Counted from the stretch's first letter, positions 40,019 to 49,896 are shown. The stretch is DNA of 57,847 nt from Nitrosovibrio sp. Nv4 (GCA_945860135.1 CAMAPK010000013.1:1-57847), one strand, 5' to 3'. Made by a program: numbers and translations. The notes: generated from the letters alone by a model not told the origin.

Positions 40019-41392
40019 TTAACAATTTGGTACTCGCAACTCGATATCCTTGACCACTCGCTCCATTTGCATGAAACGTGATCCCTTCACCAGCACCGTG
40101 ACATCGGCTGCCAGTTGACCCCTGACTTCAGCCACCAACTCCTCGATGTGCTCAAAATGCCGCGCCCCCGCGCCGAATTTCGCCACGGCATATACACTCA
40201 ATTCACCCATAGCAAACAGCCTGTCTACCCCGGCAAGACGCGCCTCTTCACCGATACTCGCGTGCAAAGCTACCGCATTCGCACCCAGTTCACCCATGTC
40301 GCCCAGCACCAGGATTTTTTTCCCTGGAGCGGCGGCCAGCACGACAAGTGCGGCTCGCACCGATTCCGGATTGGCGTTGTAACTGTCATCTATCAGTGTT
40401 GCCTCATGCAAACCACATTTTTTCTGCATGCGTCCCTTCACCCCGCTGAAACTGCTCAATCCCAGCGCAATGATTTCCTTGTCTATGCCCATGGCTGCTG
40501 TGGCCGCCGCCGCCGCCAGCGCGTTACGCACGTTATGTTCACCGGGAACCTGTAATGCCACTTCCTCCACCCCATCCGGAAGTGTCATTGTCATCTTGCT
40601 GTCAAGCGGATTCAGCTGATAGCGGGCGCTCACCGCTGCGCCTGCACCCAGGCCAAAATCCACCACCCGTCTGCTGCCCGCGAACTTGCGCCACAACGGC
40701 GCGTAGGGGTCATCAGCGTTGATAATCGCCACTCCCGTCAGATCCAGCCCTTCGAAAACCTCACCCTTGGCGCGGGCGACCGCTTCCACCGAACCCAACC
40801 CCTCAAGATGCGCCGCACCTGCATTGGTTATCAGCGCCACGCTGGGCTTCGCCAGACCAGTCAGGTATGCGATCTCGCCGGCGTGATTCATGCCCATTTC
40901 GATCACTGCGTAAGCGTGCTGTGCGCGCAATCGCAGTAACATCTGCGGTACACCGATATCATTGTTTAGGTTGCCCTCCGTCGCCAGCACCCTGTCTGCC
41001 CCATCTGTCGCCTGCCGTAAAATCGACGCAATCATTTCCTTCACCGTGGTCTTGCCATTACTGCCTGTCACCGCGACCAATGGGATGGCAAAGCGCCCAC
41101 GCCAATGCGCCGCAAGCTGCCCCAGACCCAGGCGCGTATCCTTCACCAGTATCAGGGGGATTCCCAATTCCCGGTTTCCAGTCTCCGTCCCTCGGTTTAC
41201 CATCGCCGCTACCGCACCCTTCTCCTTCGCAGTAGCCACAAACTCATGGCCGTCGTATTTCTCCCCTCGCAGCGCAACAAATAAATCGCCGCGTCTCACC
41301 ATGCGGCTATCCGTGCTAACCCCGGTAAAAAATGCATCTTCACCGCGCCATTCAGCGTCCAGAGCACGTGCCGCTTCCTGCACTGCCATCAT
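40019..41392 (-). CDS. murF: UDP-MurNAc-tripeptide-D-alanyl-D-alanine ligase
   Basis: 457 residues. DSRMVRRGDLFVALRGEKYDGHEF is the uracil-binding N-domain. [19 protein letters not shown] is the ATP loop. MGMNHAGEIAYLTGLAKP and LIDDSYNANPESVRAAL are MurF signatures. It completes UDP-MurNAc-pentapeptide. Its ATG overlaps the murE stop (ATGA), and mraY follows 45 nt on. Confidence 0.96.
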   Translation of the reverse strand: MMAVQEAARALDAEWRGEDAFFTGVSTDSRMVRRGDLFVALRGEKYDGHEFVATAKEKGAVAAMVNRGTETGNRELGIPLILVKDTRLGLGQLAAHWRGRFAIPLVAVTGSNGKTTVKEMIASILRQATDGADRVLATEGNLNNDIGVPQMLLRLRAQHAYAVIEMGMNHAGEIAYLTGLAKPSVALITNAGAAHLEGLGSVEAVARAKGEVFEGLDLTGVAIINADDPYAPLWRKFAGSRRVVDFGLGAGAAVSARYQLNPLDSKMTMTLPDGVEEVALQVPGEHNVRNALAAAAATAAMGIDKEIIALGLSSFSGVKGRMQKKCGLHEATLIDDSYNANPESVRAALVVLAAAPGKKILVLGDMGELGANAVALHASIGEEARLAGVDRLFAMGELSVYAVAKFGAGARHFEHIEELVAEVRGQLAADVTVLVKGSRFMQMERVVKDIELRVPNC

Positions 41393-42972
41393 CCTTGCGC
41401 CCGCGCTTGTTGGGCGGTCAGCTCCTGCAATACCTGGCGTGCAACTTTGCTGTCGCTGAACGGAAATCTGTGTCCGCCAATTTCCTGATACATCTCATGC
41501 CCCTTGCCCGCGATCAGCACCACGTCGCCCTGGCGCGCATCGCGTAGCGCCCGGTAAATCGCCGCTGCCCGGTCTTCCTCGATATGGTAGTTAGCGTCCG
41601 CTGCCGCTGCGATTTCATCAATGATGGCGCGAGGATTTTCGCTGCGCGGATTGTCACTGGTGATGATGACTTCGTCCGCCAACCGCGACGCCACCTTCCC
41701 CAGCAGCGGACGCTTGCCGCGGTCACGCTCACCTCCGCAGCCGAATACACAGACCAATTTCGAGTCTTTGGTTTTTTCTTTCTGCTGGTTGTCGGGGTTG
41801 CGAAGAACTTCACGCAGCGTCGTCAACACCTTCTCCAAGGCATCCGGAGTGTGGGCGTAATCCACCACCACCAGCGGTTGATCACCCCCGCCCAGCCGCT
41901 CCATCCTGCCCGCTATCGGCCGCACTTGCTGCACAGCTTGCACTGCATCGATCAGCTTGATGCCGCTGGCCAGCAAAGCAGCCAGCACTGCCAGCAAGTT
42001 GGAAGCATTGAACCTGCCCACTACTTCGGTCTTAAATTTTGTTCGCTCATTCCTGAACTCGACATCGAACTCCAGACCATCAATGTTTGACTTGAGATTG
42101 CTGCCGTGCAGCACACTGATTTTCTCCGAATCCCGGTTACCGATTCCCAATTCTTCAAATCCGTAGCCAATAATCTGCGTGGGCATGGCTGCAAGCCGCT
42201 GCGACAGCTCGACACCAAACGCATCATCCAGATTGAGTACCGCATATTTGAGCCCGGGCCACAGAAACAAGCGCGCCTTCACGGCGGCATATTCCTGCAT
42301 GCTGTCGTGATAATCGAGATGGTCGCGTGACAGATTGGTAAACAACGCCACCGCGAATGTTGTACCGTTGATACGCTCTTGCTCAATTCCATGTGACGAC
42401 ACTTCCATCGCCACACATCCAGCGCCATGCTGTAAAAAATCTGCCATTTCCTGCTGCAGCAGAACTGCATCCGGCGTGGTATTGATGGTGGACTTGAGTG
42501 CACCGGGAAAACCATTTCCCAGGGTGCCGATGACAGCAGTTTTTCTGCCCAGCGCTGTCATGGCCTGTGCAATCCAATGGCTGCACGATGTCTTGCCGTT
42601 GGTTCCGGTGATACCGATGAGCCACGATTTTTGCGATGGCTGGTTATATACCTGACTGGCAATCATTCCTGCCTTGGCACGCAGCCCGGCTATCGGCAGA
42701 TTGGGCACCTGCCATGCCGGGTTCCAGGAGAAACCGCGATGCCGCTCCCACAACACCGCGTTTGCTCCCGCAGCGATGGCTTGGGGAATGAATTCGCGGG
42801 CGTCGAATTTATCGCCGACACAGGCGAGGAATGTGTCTCCCGGCTTCACCATGCGACTGTCGGTAACAAGATTGCTGATTTTGACACCCAGATCATTGAG
42901 CAGATGAGTGTCAAACTGCGTTTCTGATTTTTTCCTGGGCTGCAAATCCCAGATTCCGAATCCCGTATTCAT
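41389..42972 (-). CDS. murE: UDP-MurNAc-dipeptide:meso-diaminopimelate ligase
   Basis: 527 residues. DSRMVKPGDTFLACVGDKFDAREF, ITGTNGKTSCSHWIAQAM and VVVDYAHTPDALEKVL are in place. The motif DNPR (ITSDNPRSENPRAI) marks the meso-DAP rather than the lysine enzyme, which fits lysA elsewhere in the window. The N-terminal extension (MNTGFGIWDLQPRKKSETQF) looks unconserved, so the true start could be a later codon. It overlaps ftsI and murF by 4 nt each. Confidence 0.95.
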   Translation of the reverse strand: MNTGFGIWDLQPRKKSETQFDTHLLNDLGVKISNLVTDSRMVKPGDTFLACVGDKFDAREFIPQAIAAGANAVLWERHRGFSWNPAWQVPNLPIAGLRAKAGMIASQVYNQPSQKSWLIGITGTNGKTSCSHWIAQAMTALGRKTAVIGTLGNGFPGALKSTINTTPDAVLLQQEMADFLQHGAGCVAMEVSSHGIEQERINGTTFAVALFTNLSRDHLDYHDSMQEYAAVKARLFLWPGLKYAVLNLDDAFGVELSQRLAAMPTQIIGYGFEELGIGNRDSEKISVLHGSNLKSNIDGLEFDVEFRNERTKFKTEVVGRFNASNLLAVLAALLASGIKLIDAVQAVQQVRPIAGRMERLGGGDQPLVVVDYAHTPDALEKVLTTLREVLRNPDNQQKEKTKDSKLVCVFGCGGERDRGKRPLLGKVASRLADEVIITSDNPRSENPRAIIDEIAAAADANYHIEEDRAAAIYRALRDARQGDVVLIAGKGHEMYQEIGGHRFPFSDSKVARQVLQELTAQQARAQG

Positions 42973-44693
42973 ACATCACCCCGCAACTCAGGCGCTGCCG
43001 GAAATGACACAATATTATTGGTGGGCGCATCATGCGGAACACTCAATATGCGCAAGGCACCAGCCATTACCTGACTGAATACCGGAGCTGCCACCACACC
43101 ACCAAAATATTGGCCGGCGGATGGCTCATCCAGCATCACTGCAATGACCAAGCGTGGATTGGAAGCGGGTGCGTAACCGACGAAGGTGGAGATGTAGCGG
43201 TTTTTCGCATACCCATTGCCTTCCAGCTTGTGCGCGGTGCCGGTCTTGCCTGCCACCCGGTAACCACTGATCTGTGCACGCGGTCCGGTACCGCCGGGAC
43301 TCACCACCATCTCCAGCATTCTGCTCACGGCAAGTGCAGTAGCGCGCGAAATCACCCGCTCACCCACTACCGGTGCATCGAGCTTTAACAGCGATATCGG
43401 CTTCAATTCGCCTTCTGTAGAAAACAGCGTGTAGGCACGCGCCAACTGTAGCAAGCTCACCGAGATACCGTGGCCATACGACATGGTGGCCTGTTCGATG
43501 GGACGCCAGGTGTGATGAGGACGCAGCCTGCCAGTGACTTCTCCGGGAAATCCAGAACCGGTGGATACGCCGAAACCGGAGTGGCTCAGCATTTCCCATA
43601 GCGTTTGCGATGGCAGCGACAATGCAATCTTTGCGGAACCGACGTTGCTGGATTTCTGGATCACCTGCGCCACTGTCAACGGACCTTCCTTGTGAGAGTC
43701 GCGGATCGTTGCCCTGCCTATGGTAAGGGTGCCGGGTGCCGTCTGAAATATCGTGTCCGGCGCAATCCGGCCCGCTTCCAGTGCCGCTGCCACGGTGAAC
43801 GGTTTCAGGGTTGAGCCTGGCTCGAACACATCGGTCAGGGCGCGGTTGCGCGCGCGCGCGCCGCTCATTTTCGCGCGGTTATTGGGGTTATAGACCGGCA
43901 GATTAGCCAGCGCCAGCACCTCACCAGTCTGCGCATCCAGCACCACGATCCCGCCTGCCTGGGCTTTGCTGGCTTCCACTGCCTGTTTCAATTCGCGGTA
44001 AGCGAGATACTGAATTTTGCTGTCTATAGACAGCGCTATGTCTTTTCCCGGCCTGGGTGCACGTATACTTTCGACATCCTCGACAATACGTCCTTTGCGA
44101 TCCTTGATGACGCGCCGGCTACCAGGCTGGCCGGCAAGCGCATCCTGCCACGCCAGTTCGATTCCTTCCTGCCCATTGTCGTCCACATCGGTAAAACCGA
44201 GCATGTGTGCCGTCAACTCACCCGCCGGGTAATATCGGCGATATTCCCGCCGAAGAAATATGCCTGACATGTTCAATTCGACCACCTTGGCTGCAGTCTC
44301 CGGCGGCAAATGCCTCTTCAAGTAGACAAAATCACGCTGCGGCCCACTGATGCGCTTGCGAACTTCCGCAGCATCCATTCCGATCAGATCCGCCAGTTTT
44401 TTTATTTGCGTGGATGTTGCATCCATGTCCTGCGGACTCGCCCACACCGATTCCACCGACGTACTGATTGCGAGCGGCTCACCATGTCGATCCGTAATCA
44501 TGCCGCGGTGTGCACTCATTTCGATCACGCGGCTGTAACGCGACTCGCCCTTCTGTTGCAAAAAACCGTTGTGCATTCCCTGCAGATAGACAGCACGTCC
44601 CGCCAGCCCGAGCAACCCCAGCAATAAAACCACCACCAGCAGACGCGAGCGCCATGCGGGCAGAATGCTACGCGGCGTGAAATCCGGCATCAC
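42969..44693 (-). CDS. ftsI: Septal transpeptidase FtsI (PBP3)
   Basis: 574 residues: a short cytoplasmic tail, one membrane helix (about 15-35), a pedestal domain and a class B penicillin-binding domain. The active-site serine is in GSTLKPFTV (SxxK). SSN lies in QKSSNVGSAKIAL and KTG in VAGKTGTAHK. It crosslinks septal peptidoglycan in a pair with FtsW. It overlaps ftsL and murE by 4 nt. A 14-nt alternating GC run (43848-43861) encodes GARARNRA. Confidence 0.96.
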   Translation of the reverse strand: MMPDFTPRSILPAWRSRLLVVVLLLGLLGLAGRAVYLQGMHNGFLQQKGESRYSRVIEMSAHRGMITDRHGEPLAISTSVESVWASPQDMDATSTQIKKLADLIGMDAAEVRKRISGPQRDFVYLKRHLPPETAAKVVELNMSGIFLRREYRRYYPAGELTAHMLGFTDVDDNGQEGIELAWQDALAGQPGSRRVIKDRKGRIVEDVESIRAPRPGKDIALSIDSKIQYLAYRELKQAVEASKAQAGGIVVLDAQTGEVLALANLPVYNPNNRAKMSGARARNRALTDVFEPGSTLKPFTVAAALEAGRIAPDTIFQTAPGTLTIGRATIRDSHKEGPLTVAQVIQKSSNVGSAKIALSLPSQTLWEMLSHSGFGVSTGSGFPGEVTGRLRPHHTWRPIEQATMSYGHGISVSLLQLARAYTLFSTEGELKPISLLKLDAPVVGERVISRATALAVSRMLEMVVSPGGTGPRAQISGYRVAGKTGTAHKLEGNGYAKNRYISTFVGYAPASNPRLVIAVMLDEPSAGQYFGGVVAAPVFSQVMAGALRILSVPHDAPTNNIVSFPAAPELRGDV

Positions 44694-44995
44694 GGTTGGG
44701 GCGCTCCTGTAATGGCATTTGCATTCACCGCGTTCAGCGGCGAAACAGTTCGAACGCGTGCTGCATCTGGTACTCTCATACGCAGCTGCCCGCTGGCAAT
44801 TTTCTCAACACGCGCATGCATCGCCCAAGTGCTTTGTTCAAGTTGTAGCTGCCCCCATTCCACCGCCAACTGCCTCGCCAGTTCCTGTTCTTTCTCCAGC
44901 TCCACAAAAAGCTTGCGCGCGTTATGCTGTGAAGTCACAACACTCAGCGCGCAGGCGATGAGGATAAGCGTCAGCAGTAGATTAAGCCTGATCAT
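44690..44995 (-). CDS. ftsL: Cell division protein FtsL
   Basis: 101 residues: a membrane helix at the very N-terminus (LNLLLTLILIACALSVVTSQHN), then a coiled-coil region (RKLFVELEKEQELARQLAVEWGQLQLEQSTWAMHARVEKIASGQLRMRVP). The position between rsmH and ftsI, the length and the leucine-zipper-like pattern identify it, as FtsL sequences are poorly conserved. It forms the FtsQLB complex that activates FtsWI. Confidence 0.92.
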   Translation of the reverse strand: MIRLNLLLTLILIACALSVVTSQHNARKLFVELEKEQELARQLAVEWGQLQLEQSTWAMHARVEKIASGQLRMRVPDAARVRTVSPLNAVNANAITGAPQP

Positions 44996-45039
44996 GTCCG
45001 CCTTTTGGTAACCAAGATCATTCCCGTCTCCGACCCCCG

Positions 45040-45981
45040 CTATGCCGGGTTTACCCTTTCCGCTACCCGCATTACTGCACTTCTGGCCCGTGGATTGGCA
45101 GCCACTTCCTCTTCACTCGGGCGTATCGCCTTGCCCACCAAACGCAATCTCTGACAAGCCAGTCGCTGCACTTCTTTTGCCCGCAACGGCAATCCCCGCG
45201 GAAGTTTGTCTGGATTCGCTGCCTCGCGCATAAAGCGCTTCACTAACCGATCCTCCAGCGAATGAAAGCTGATGGCTACCAGCCGGCCGCCAGGATTCAA
45301 TATCTCCACACATTGCGGCAAAATCAGCGACAACTCCTCAAGCTCTTGATTGAGGTAAATCCGTATAGCCTGGAAGGTGCGTGTCGCCGGATTCTGCTTG
45401 TTTTCCCGCTGCTGCCCGCGCGCACGCACGGTCGCTGCCACGATTTCGGCAAGTTGAAGTGTGGTAACGATAGGCTGCTGCGCTCTTGCCGCAACAATCG
45501 CTCTTGCAATCTGTTTAGCAAACCGTTCTTCGCCATAATTCCTTATCACCTCTCCCAAATGCGCTTCTGAAACAGAAGCCAGCCATTCCGCTGCGGTCTG
45601 CCCCCGGCTGGTATCCATGCGCATGTCGAGTGGCCCCTCGAAGCGAAAGCTGAATCCACGCGGCGCCTGTTCAAGTTGCGGCGAAGACACCCCCAGATCC
45701 AGCAATATTCCATCCGCCCGCTCCACACCCAGTTCCTGCAATACCTGTCGCATCTGTGAGAATCCGCTATGCATCATGCGAAAACGTGCATCCTTGATGG
45801 TCCGTCCCACCATCACTGCAGCCGGGTCCTTGTCGAACGCGATCAGCCTGCCACTTTCCCCCAACCGCTCCAGGATCAGACGGCTGTGACCGCCACGACC
45901 GAAAGTGCCATCTACGTAAACCCCGTCTGGCTTGACTGCCAGCGCATCCACCGCTTCATGCAGCAACACCGTGGTATGCAT
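45040..45981 (-). CDS. rsmH: 16S rRNA (cytosine(1402)-N(4))-methyltransferase
   Basis: 313 residues. [36 protein letters not shown] carries the SAM-binding [39 protein letters not shown] and the C-terminal [14 protein letters not shown] are all typical. It methylates C1402 in the ribosomal P site. Second gene of the dcw cluster, 21 nt after mraZ. Confidence 0.97.
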   Translation of the reverse strand: MHTTVLLHEAVDALAVKPDGVYVDGTFGRGGHSRLILERLGESGRLIAFDKDPAAVMVGRTIKDARFRMMHSGFSQMRQVLQELGVERADGILLDLGVSSPQLEQAPRGFSFRFEGPLDMRMDTSRGQTAAEWLASVSEAHLGEVIRNYGEERFAKQIARAIVAARAQQPIVTTLQLAEIVAATVRARGQQRENKQNPATRTFQAIRIYLNQELEELSLILPQCVEILNPGGRLVAISFHSLEDRLVKRFMREAANPDKLPRGLPLRAKEVQRLACQRLRLVGKAIRPSEEEVAANPRARSAVMRVAERVNPA

Positions 45982-46002
45982 GAGAGCGGCATCACCCCAG
46001 TA

Positions 46003-46449
46003 TCAAAGTGAGAAACCGTCGAGTTCTGGCGGTATGCCGCTATCCTTGAATCCGAGGGCACTCTCGATCTGCAGATTCCATTTTTCCTCGTCCCACAATT
46101 CGAATTTCGCGCCCTGCCCCACCAGCACCACGTCCTTTATCAAGCCGGCGAACTGGCGCAAGGGCGGCGGCACCAGAATGCGGCCGGCGCCATCCATCTC
46201 CACATCGCTGGCATTGCCGACCAGAAGACGTTGCAAACTGCGGCTTTGGGGATTGAAACTGGAGAGACTATTGAGTTTTTGCTCTATGGGTTCCCACGCG
46301 GGCTGAGGATAGACCAGCAAACACCTGGAAGGATCAGCGGTAACGACCAGATGACCGGCGCAAAAGGATAGCAGTCCATCACGATACTTTGCAGGCACCG
46401 CAAGCCTTCCCTTGTTGTCCAGACTGATAGGCGTAACACCGCGAAACAT
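46003..46449 (-). CDS. mraZ: Transcriptional regulator MraZ
   Basis: 148 residues from ATG 46449 (MFRGVTPISLDNKGRLAVPAKYRD). The in-frame extension to 46509 runs into its own operator repeats and is rejected. Two AbrB-like repeats are visible: LDNKGRLAVPAKYR and MDGAGRILVPPPLRQFAG. MraZ binds TGGG direct repeats in its own promoter and regulates the dcw operon; such repeats are present at 46501-46530. Confidence 0.96.
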   Translation of the reverse strand: MFRGVTPISLDNKGRLAVPAKYRDGLLSFCAGHLVVTADPSRCLLVYPQPAWEPIEQKLNSLSSFNPQSRSLQRLLVGNASDVEMDGAGRILVPPPLRQFAGLIKDVVLVGQGAKFELWDEEKWNLQIESALGFKDSGIPPELDGFSL

Positions 46450-46500
46450 ATCGTTCCCTTTATTTTCCGGGAGAATTCCAGCGCTTTCCAGCACGGAACT

Positions 46501-46556
46501 TTCTCCCACTTTTTCCCACTTCCGCCCACTGTAATTAAAAAGGGGGGGCTAGTCAA
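46501..46556 (-). promoter_or_regulatory. dcw promoter with three MraZ boxes
   Basis: On the minus strand three 10-nt direct repeats follow each other: AGTGGGCGGA, AGTGGGAAAA, AGTGGGAGAA (46501-46530), matching the known TGGGN spacing for MraZ. Just upstream lies TTGACT (46551-46556), a 17-nt spacer and TACAGT (46528-46533). The first box therefore overlaps the -10 and the others cover the start region, consistent with repression by MraZ. Confidence 0.75.
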
Positions 46557-46794
46557 GCGAAAAATCAGGGGTTTTTGTTTATGCGACAAAGACTTAAAGA
46601 AGAAACCGGAGAAGATTTCTGGTTCAAATAAATATCTTATAGAAATAAATGGGATAGATGAAGAACTGAATGTAACTTATCACTTTGTGAGGCGTTACGG
46701 GCGAAACTGGAGGAGTGGCGAGGCAAAGAAGGCGAATCGGGTGTGAGGCTTGAGAAAAGCTCTGAATAGATTCCCATTAAACCGATATGTTCAG

Positions 46795-46816
46795 GGGATC
46801 GCTGAACATGTCCCCG
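46795..46816 (+). repeat. Dispersed short repeat, copy D
   Basis: GGGATCGCTGAACATGTCCCC resembles the copy at 49897-49922. It forms the right arm of an inverted repeat ATGTTCAG/CTGAACAT (46787-46809), just downstream of rnpB on the minus strand, and might act as its terminator. The rest of 46557-46824 has no gene that I can see. Confidence 0.4.
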
Positions 46817-46824
46817 CAACAATG

Positions 46825-47141
46825 AAGTGAAGCTGGCCGGTAAGCCGGGTTCTGTCGTGGACAGTCATTCCTCTAGGCGCACGGTTGCCCGTACGCTCAA
46901 GCAACCTACCCGCAGGCTCAGCGAGCAGCGTCATAGCCTGCCTATTTGGTCTTGCTCCGGATGGAGGTTACCGCGTTTCACCGTAACTTAATACGCTCGT
47001 CTCTGTGGCCCTGTTCCTCGCCTTGGGTCTTGCGACTTATAGCGGCCGGCCATTAACCGGCATCCTGCTCTATGGAGCCCGGACTTTCCTCTCCCCGCTT
47101 TTCATTGCTGAAAAGCAGGCAGCGACTGTCTAGCCAGCTTC
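46825..47141 (-). ncRNA. rnpB: RNase P RNA (class A)
   Basis: About 317 nt. The 5' end GAAGCTGGCTAGACAGTCGC and the 3' part GACAGAACCCGGCTTACCGG are the two most conserved segments of bacterial class A RNase P RNA and sit at the expected distance. CGGCTTACCGGCCAGCTTC pairs with the 5' GAAGCTGGC to close helix P1. It processes the 5' ends of tRNA precursors with RnpA. Ends are estimated from the E. coli molecule. It is transcribed toward mraZ. Confidence 0.95.
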
Positions 47142-47270
47142 GATGGGAATACTACCATCAAACCGAACCACAGAAAGAGCAAACTTCCAATGCGAGAAAT
47201 TGCATGTCGGCTGTTGCGCGCAAGACCCTCCACCGATAACAGCAAGATTTTTAAGCTCATGACGGTCTCT

Positions 47271-48014
47271 CTACAGATTCACGCTACGACCGCCATCCAC
47301 CGCGATGATCTGACCGGTGATATAAGGCGCATCGGCGATCAGGAACAGCACCGTTCTGGCAATGTCATCAGGCTCACCCGTGCGCTTGAGCAGCGTCTTG
47401 CTGATGATATGCTGATGTACTGCTACATCCGCCCACTCATCATTCTCCGGCCACAGAATGGGGCCTGGGGAAACACCGTTCACCCTGATTTCAGGTGCAA
47501 GCTCCAGTGCCAGCGAGCGGGTAAGCGATGCCAGCCCACCCTTTGCGGCACTGTAGATGACATAATTTTTAAGCGGTCGCTCGGCATGAATATCGACGAT
47601 ATTGACGATGCAGCCTCGCTGCTGCTGGAGATGCGGCGCCGCCGCCTGGGACAGGAATAGCGGCGCTTTCAGATTGCTGCCAACGAGATCGTCCCATGCC
47701 GCCTCAGTAGCCTCTCCCAGCGGCGTGGAGAAGAAGCTGGAAGCGTTGTTGACCAGCGCATCCAGCTGGCCGAACTGCTGCATGGTTGCGTCAACCAGCC
47801 TCGGCATCTGGGTAGTGTCGAGCAGATCGGCTTGCGCCAATGCCACCGAGCCGGGACGGATCTGATTGAGTTCAGTCTGCAATCCCCGCGCTTCCTCCAG
47901 CGACGAACGATAGTGCAGCATCAGATTCGCGCCACGCAGGTGCAGCTTGCGGCAGATGGCCGCACCCACCCGTTTGGCGCCAGCGGTGATGAGTACCACT
48001 TTCCCTTGCATCAC
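47271..48014 (-). CDS. Pteridine reductase, short-chain dehydrogenase family
   Basis: 247 residues. The NADPH motif reads ITAGAKRVGAAICRKL, the TxxxxRxG form seen in pteridine reductases, then ALVNNASSFFSTPLGE, IVDIHAERPLKNYVIYSAAKGGL (catalytic YxxxK) and RVNGVSPGPILWPEN. Related proteins (FolM/PTR1-like) reduce dihydrobiopterin or dihydrofolate. The substrate here is inferred. It is divergent from the methyltransferase gene at 48079, with a 64-bp intergenic gap. Confidence 0.88.
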   Translation of the reverse strand: MMQGKVVLITAGAKRVGAAICRKLHLRGANLMLHYRSSLEEARGLQTELNQIRPGSVALAQADLLDTTQMPRLVDATMQQFGQLDALVNNASSFFSTPLGEATEAAWDDLVGSNLKAPLFLSQAAAPHLQQQRGCIVNIVDIHAERPLKNYVIYSAAKGGLASLTRSLALELAPEIRVNGVSPGPILWPENDEWADVAVHQHIISKTLLKRTGEPDDIARTVLFLIADAPYITGQIIAVDGGRSVNL

Positions 48015-48078
48015 TATCTCCTCTACACTCGCACATTCAGCAATTCCTGCAATTTACCATAAAGATACTCCAGCGCCG

Positions 48079-49251
48079 ATGCCGTCACTACCGCTACCGA
48101 ATGAAGCCGCGCTCCAGCATAGTCGTGCCATGCAGGAGCTGATCCGCACCGACATTGCTGCTGCTGGCGGCTGGATTTCGTTTGCGCGTTACATGGAACT
48201 GGCGCTATATGCACCGGGCATGGGCTATTACAGCGGCGGCACAACCAAGTTTGGCGGCACGGGAGATTTCGTCACCGCACCGGAAATCTCTCCGCTGTTC
48301 GGCAAAACAGTGGCGCGGCAAGTGGTGCAAGTGCTTGAACTCATGGGTGACGAGGGCGGCGATATCCTGGAGTTCGGCGCGGGTAGCGGCAAGCTCGCGC
48401 TTGATATGCTGCTGGAACTGGGAAAACTTGGGCACTTGCCGGGGCAATATCTGATCCTGGAAGTCAGTGCAGAGCTACGGCAGCGGCAGCGGGAATTATT
48501 TGAGAAGCATGCGCCGCATCTCTCAGCACGAATTGACTGGCTGGAACACTTACCTACCAAATTCAACGGCCTGGTGCTTGCCAATGAAGTGCTCGACGCC
48601 ATGCCGGTGCATCTGGTGGTGTGGCGCGATAGCGATCTGTTCGAGCGCGGCGTAGCATGGAACGGCACAGCGTTCGAATGGAGTGAACGTCCACTGATTG
48701 ACGGCGAACTTTTCACGGCTGCGCGCGCACTCAATCTGCGAACTGATCCTGGCAAAGACTACATCAGCGAAATCAACCTGGCCGCGCGCGGCTTCATGCG
48801 CAGCCTCGCAGGCATTCTGCAGCAAGGCGCGATAGTGTTGCTCGACTATGGCTTCGGCCACAGTGAGTACTACCATCCGCAGCGCGATCAGGGAACACTG
48901 ATGTGCCATTACCGTCACCATGCCCACGACGATCCGTTCTATCTGCCAGGCTTGCAGGACATCACCAGTCACGTGGATTTCAGTGCGCTTACCGAGGTTG
49001 CAATCGATGCGGGACTGGAATTGCGCGGCTATACCACCCAAGCACATTTCCTCATCAACTGCGGCATCACCGAAATTCTGGCGCAAACCCCGGCGGAAAA
49101 TACTGGCGACTATCTGCCGCTGGCAAACCAGTTGCAGAAGCTGGTGAGCCCCGCCGAAATGGGTGAACTGTTCAAGGTCATCGCCTTCGGCAAAAATATT
49201 TGCCAACCTCTTGCCGGATTTGTCAGCGGCGATAAAAGCCGTCTGTTGTAA
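48079..49251 (+). CDS. MidA/NDUFAF7-type SAM-dependent methyltransferase
   Basis: 390 residues from ATG 48079; the frame is open further upstream but overlaps the divergent gene. The family (COG1565) opens with GWISFARYMELALYAPGMGYYSGG and GDFVTAPEISPLFG. The SAM site is DILEFGAGSGKLALDML, and later blocks are LILEVSAELRQRQRELF, LVLANEVLDAMPVHL and GAIVLLDYGF. In eukaryotes the homologue methylates a complex I arginine; the bacterial substrate is not established. Confidence 0.88.
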   Translation: MPSLPLPNEAALQHSRAMQELIRTDIAAAGGWISFARYMELALYAPGMGYYSGGTTKFGGTGDFVTAPEISPLFGKTVARQVVQVLELMGDEGGDILEFGAGSGKLALDMLLELGKLGHLPGQYLILEVSAELRQRQRELFEKHAPHLSARIDWLEHLPTKFNGLVLANEVLDAMPVHLVVWRDSDLFERGVAWNGTAFEWSERPLIDGELFTAARALNLRTDPGKDYISEINLAARGFMRSLAGILQQGAIVLLDYGFGHSEYYHPQRDQGTLMCHYRHHAHDDPFYLPGLQDITSHVDFSALTEVAIDAGLELRGYTTQAHFLINCGITEILAQTPAENTGDYLPLANQLQKLVSPAEMGELFKVIAFGKNICQPLAGFVSGDKSRLL

Positions 49252-49258
49252 TACGGGA

Positions 49259-49810
49259 CTAACTGAGCAGCGTCCAGCATCCCATCAACACGAACGAAGC
49301 TGCTGCAAACCAGCGCACCTGCTGCAGGTTGATGCGGTGTGCGAGCGCCTCGCCGATCCAGACCGCAGGCGCGTTGGCAAGCATCATGCCGAGCGTGGTG
49401 CCCAACACCACCAGTGCCAGCGCATCATAATGTGCCGCGAGCGCCACGGTGGCAAACTGGGTCTTGTCTCCCATCTCCGCCAGGAAAAATGCAATCAGCG
49501 TCGTGACGAACACTCCGGCACCGAGTATGCGCGGGTCACCGTCCAGCTTGTCCGGCTTCAGCGCCCACAGACCGAAACCGATGAATGACAAGCCCACGAT
49601 CCAGTTGAGCGCTTGCGCAGAAATCAGACTCGCCAGCCACGTGCCGACCGAAGCCGCCAGTGCATGATTGAGCAGGGTAGCGACGAAGATGCCCGCCATG
49701 ATGGGGTACGGCCGCCGCAGTTTGGCAGCCAGCACAAACGACAGCAACTGGGTCTTGTCGCCGATTTCAGCGATGGCAACCAGCAGAGTGGAGGTAAGGA
49801 AAGCTTCCAA
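49259..49810 (-). CDS. TMEM165/GDT1-family cation (likely Mn2+) exporter
   Basis: 183 residues, about six membrane segments in two inverted halves. Each half carries the family motif E-x-G-D-K-T: AEIGDKTQLLSFVLAA near the start and AEMGDKTQFATVALAA in the middle. Bacterial relatives export manganese; that substrate is inferred. No yybP-ykoY (Mn) riboswitch is visible upstream. It is the last host gene before the prophage remnant. Confidence 0.9.
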   Translation of the reverse strand: MEAFLTSTLLVAIAEIGDKTQLLSFVLAAKLRRPYPIMAGIFVATLLNHALAASVGTWLASLISAQALNWIVGLSFIGFGLWALKPDKLDGDPRILGAGVFVTTLIAFFLAEMGDKTQFATVALAAHYDALALVVLGTTLGMMLANAPAVWIGEALAHRINLQQVRWFAAASFVLMGCWTLLS

Positions 49811-49896
49811 GGTGATGGATGGCAGTAAAGGTGAAGGGCACGGAATTGTAGCGTGAATCTGCCGCGCTGCACGGGGGGCTTGTTCAGCGATTACTT

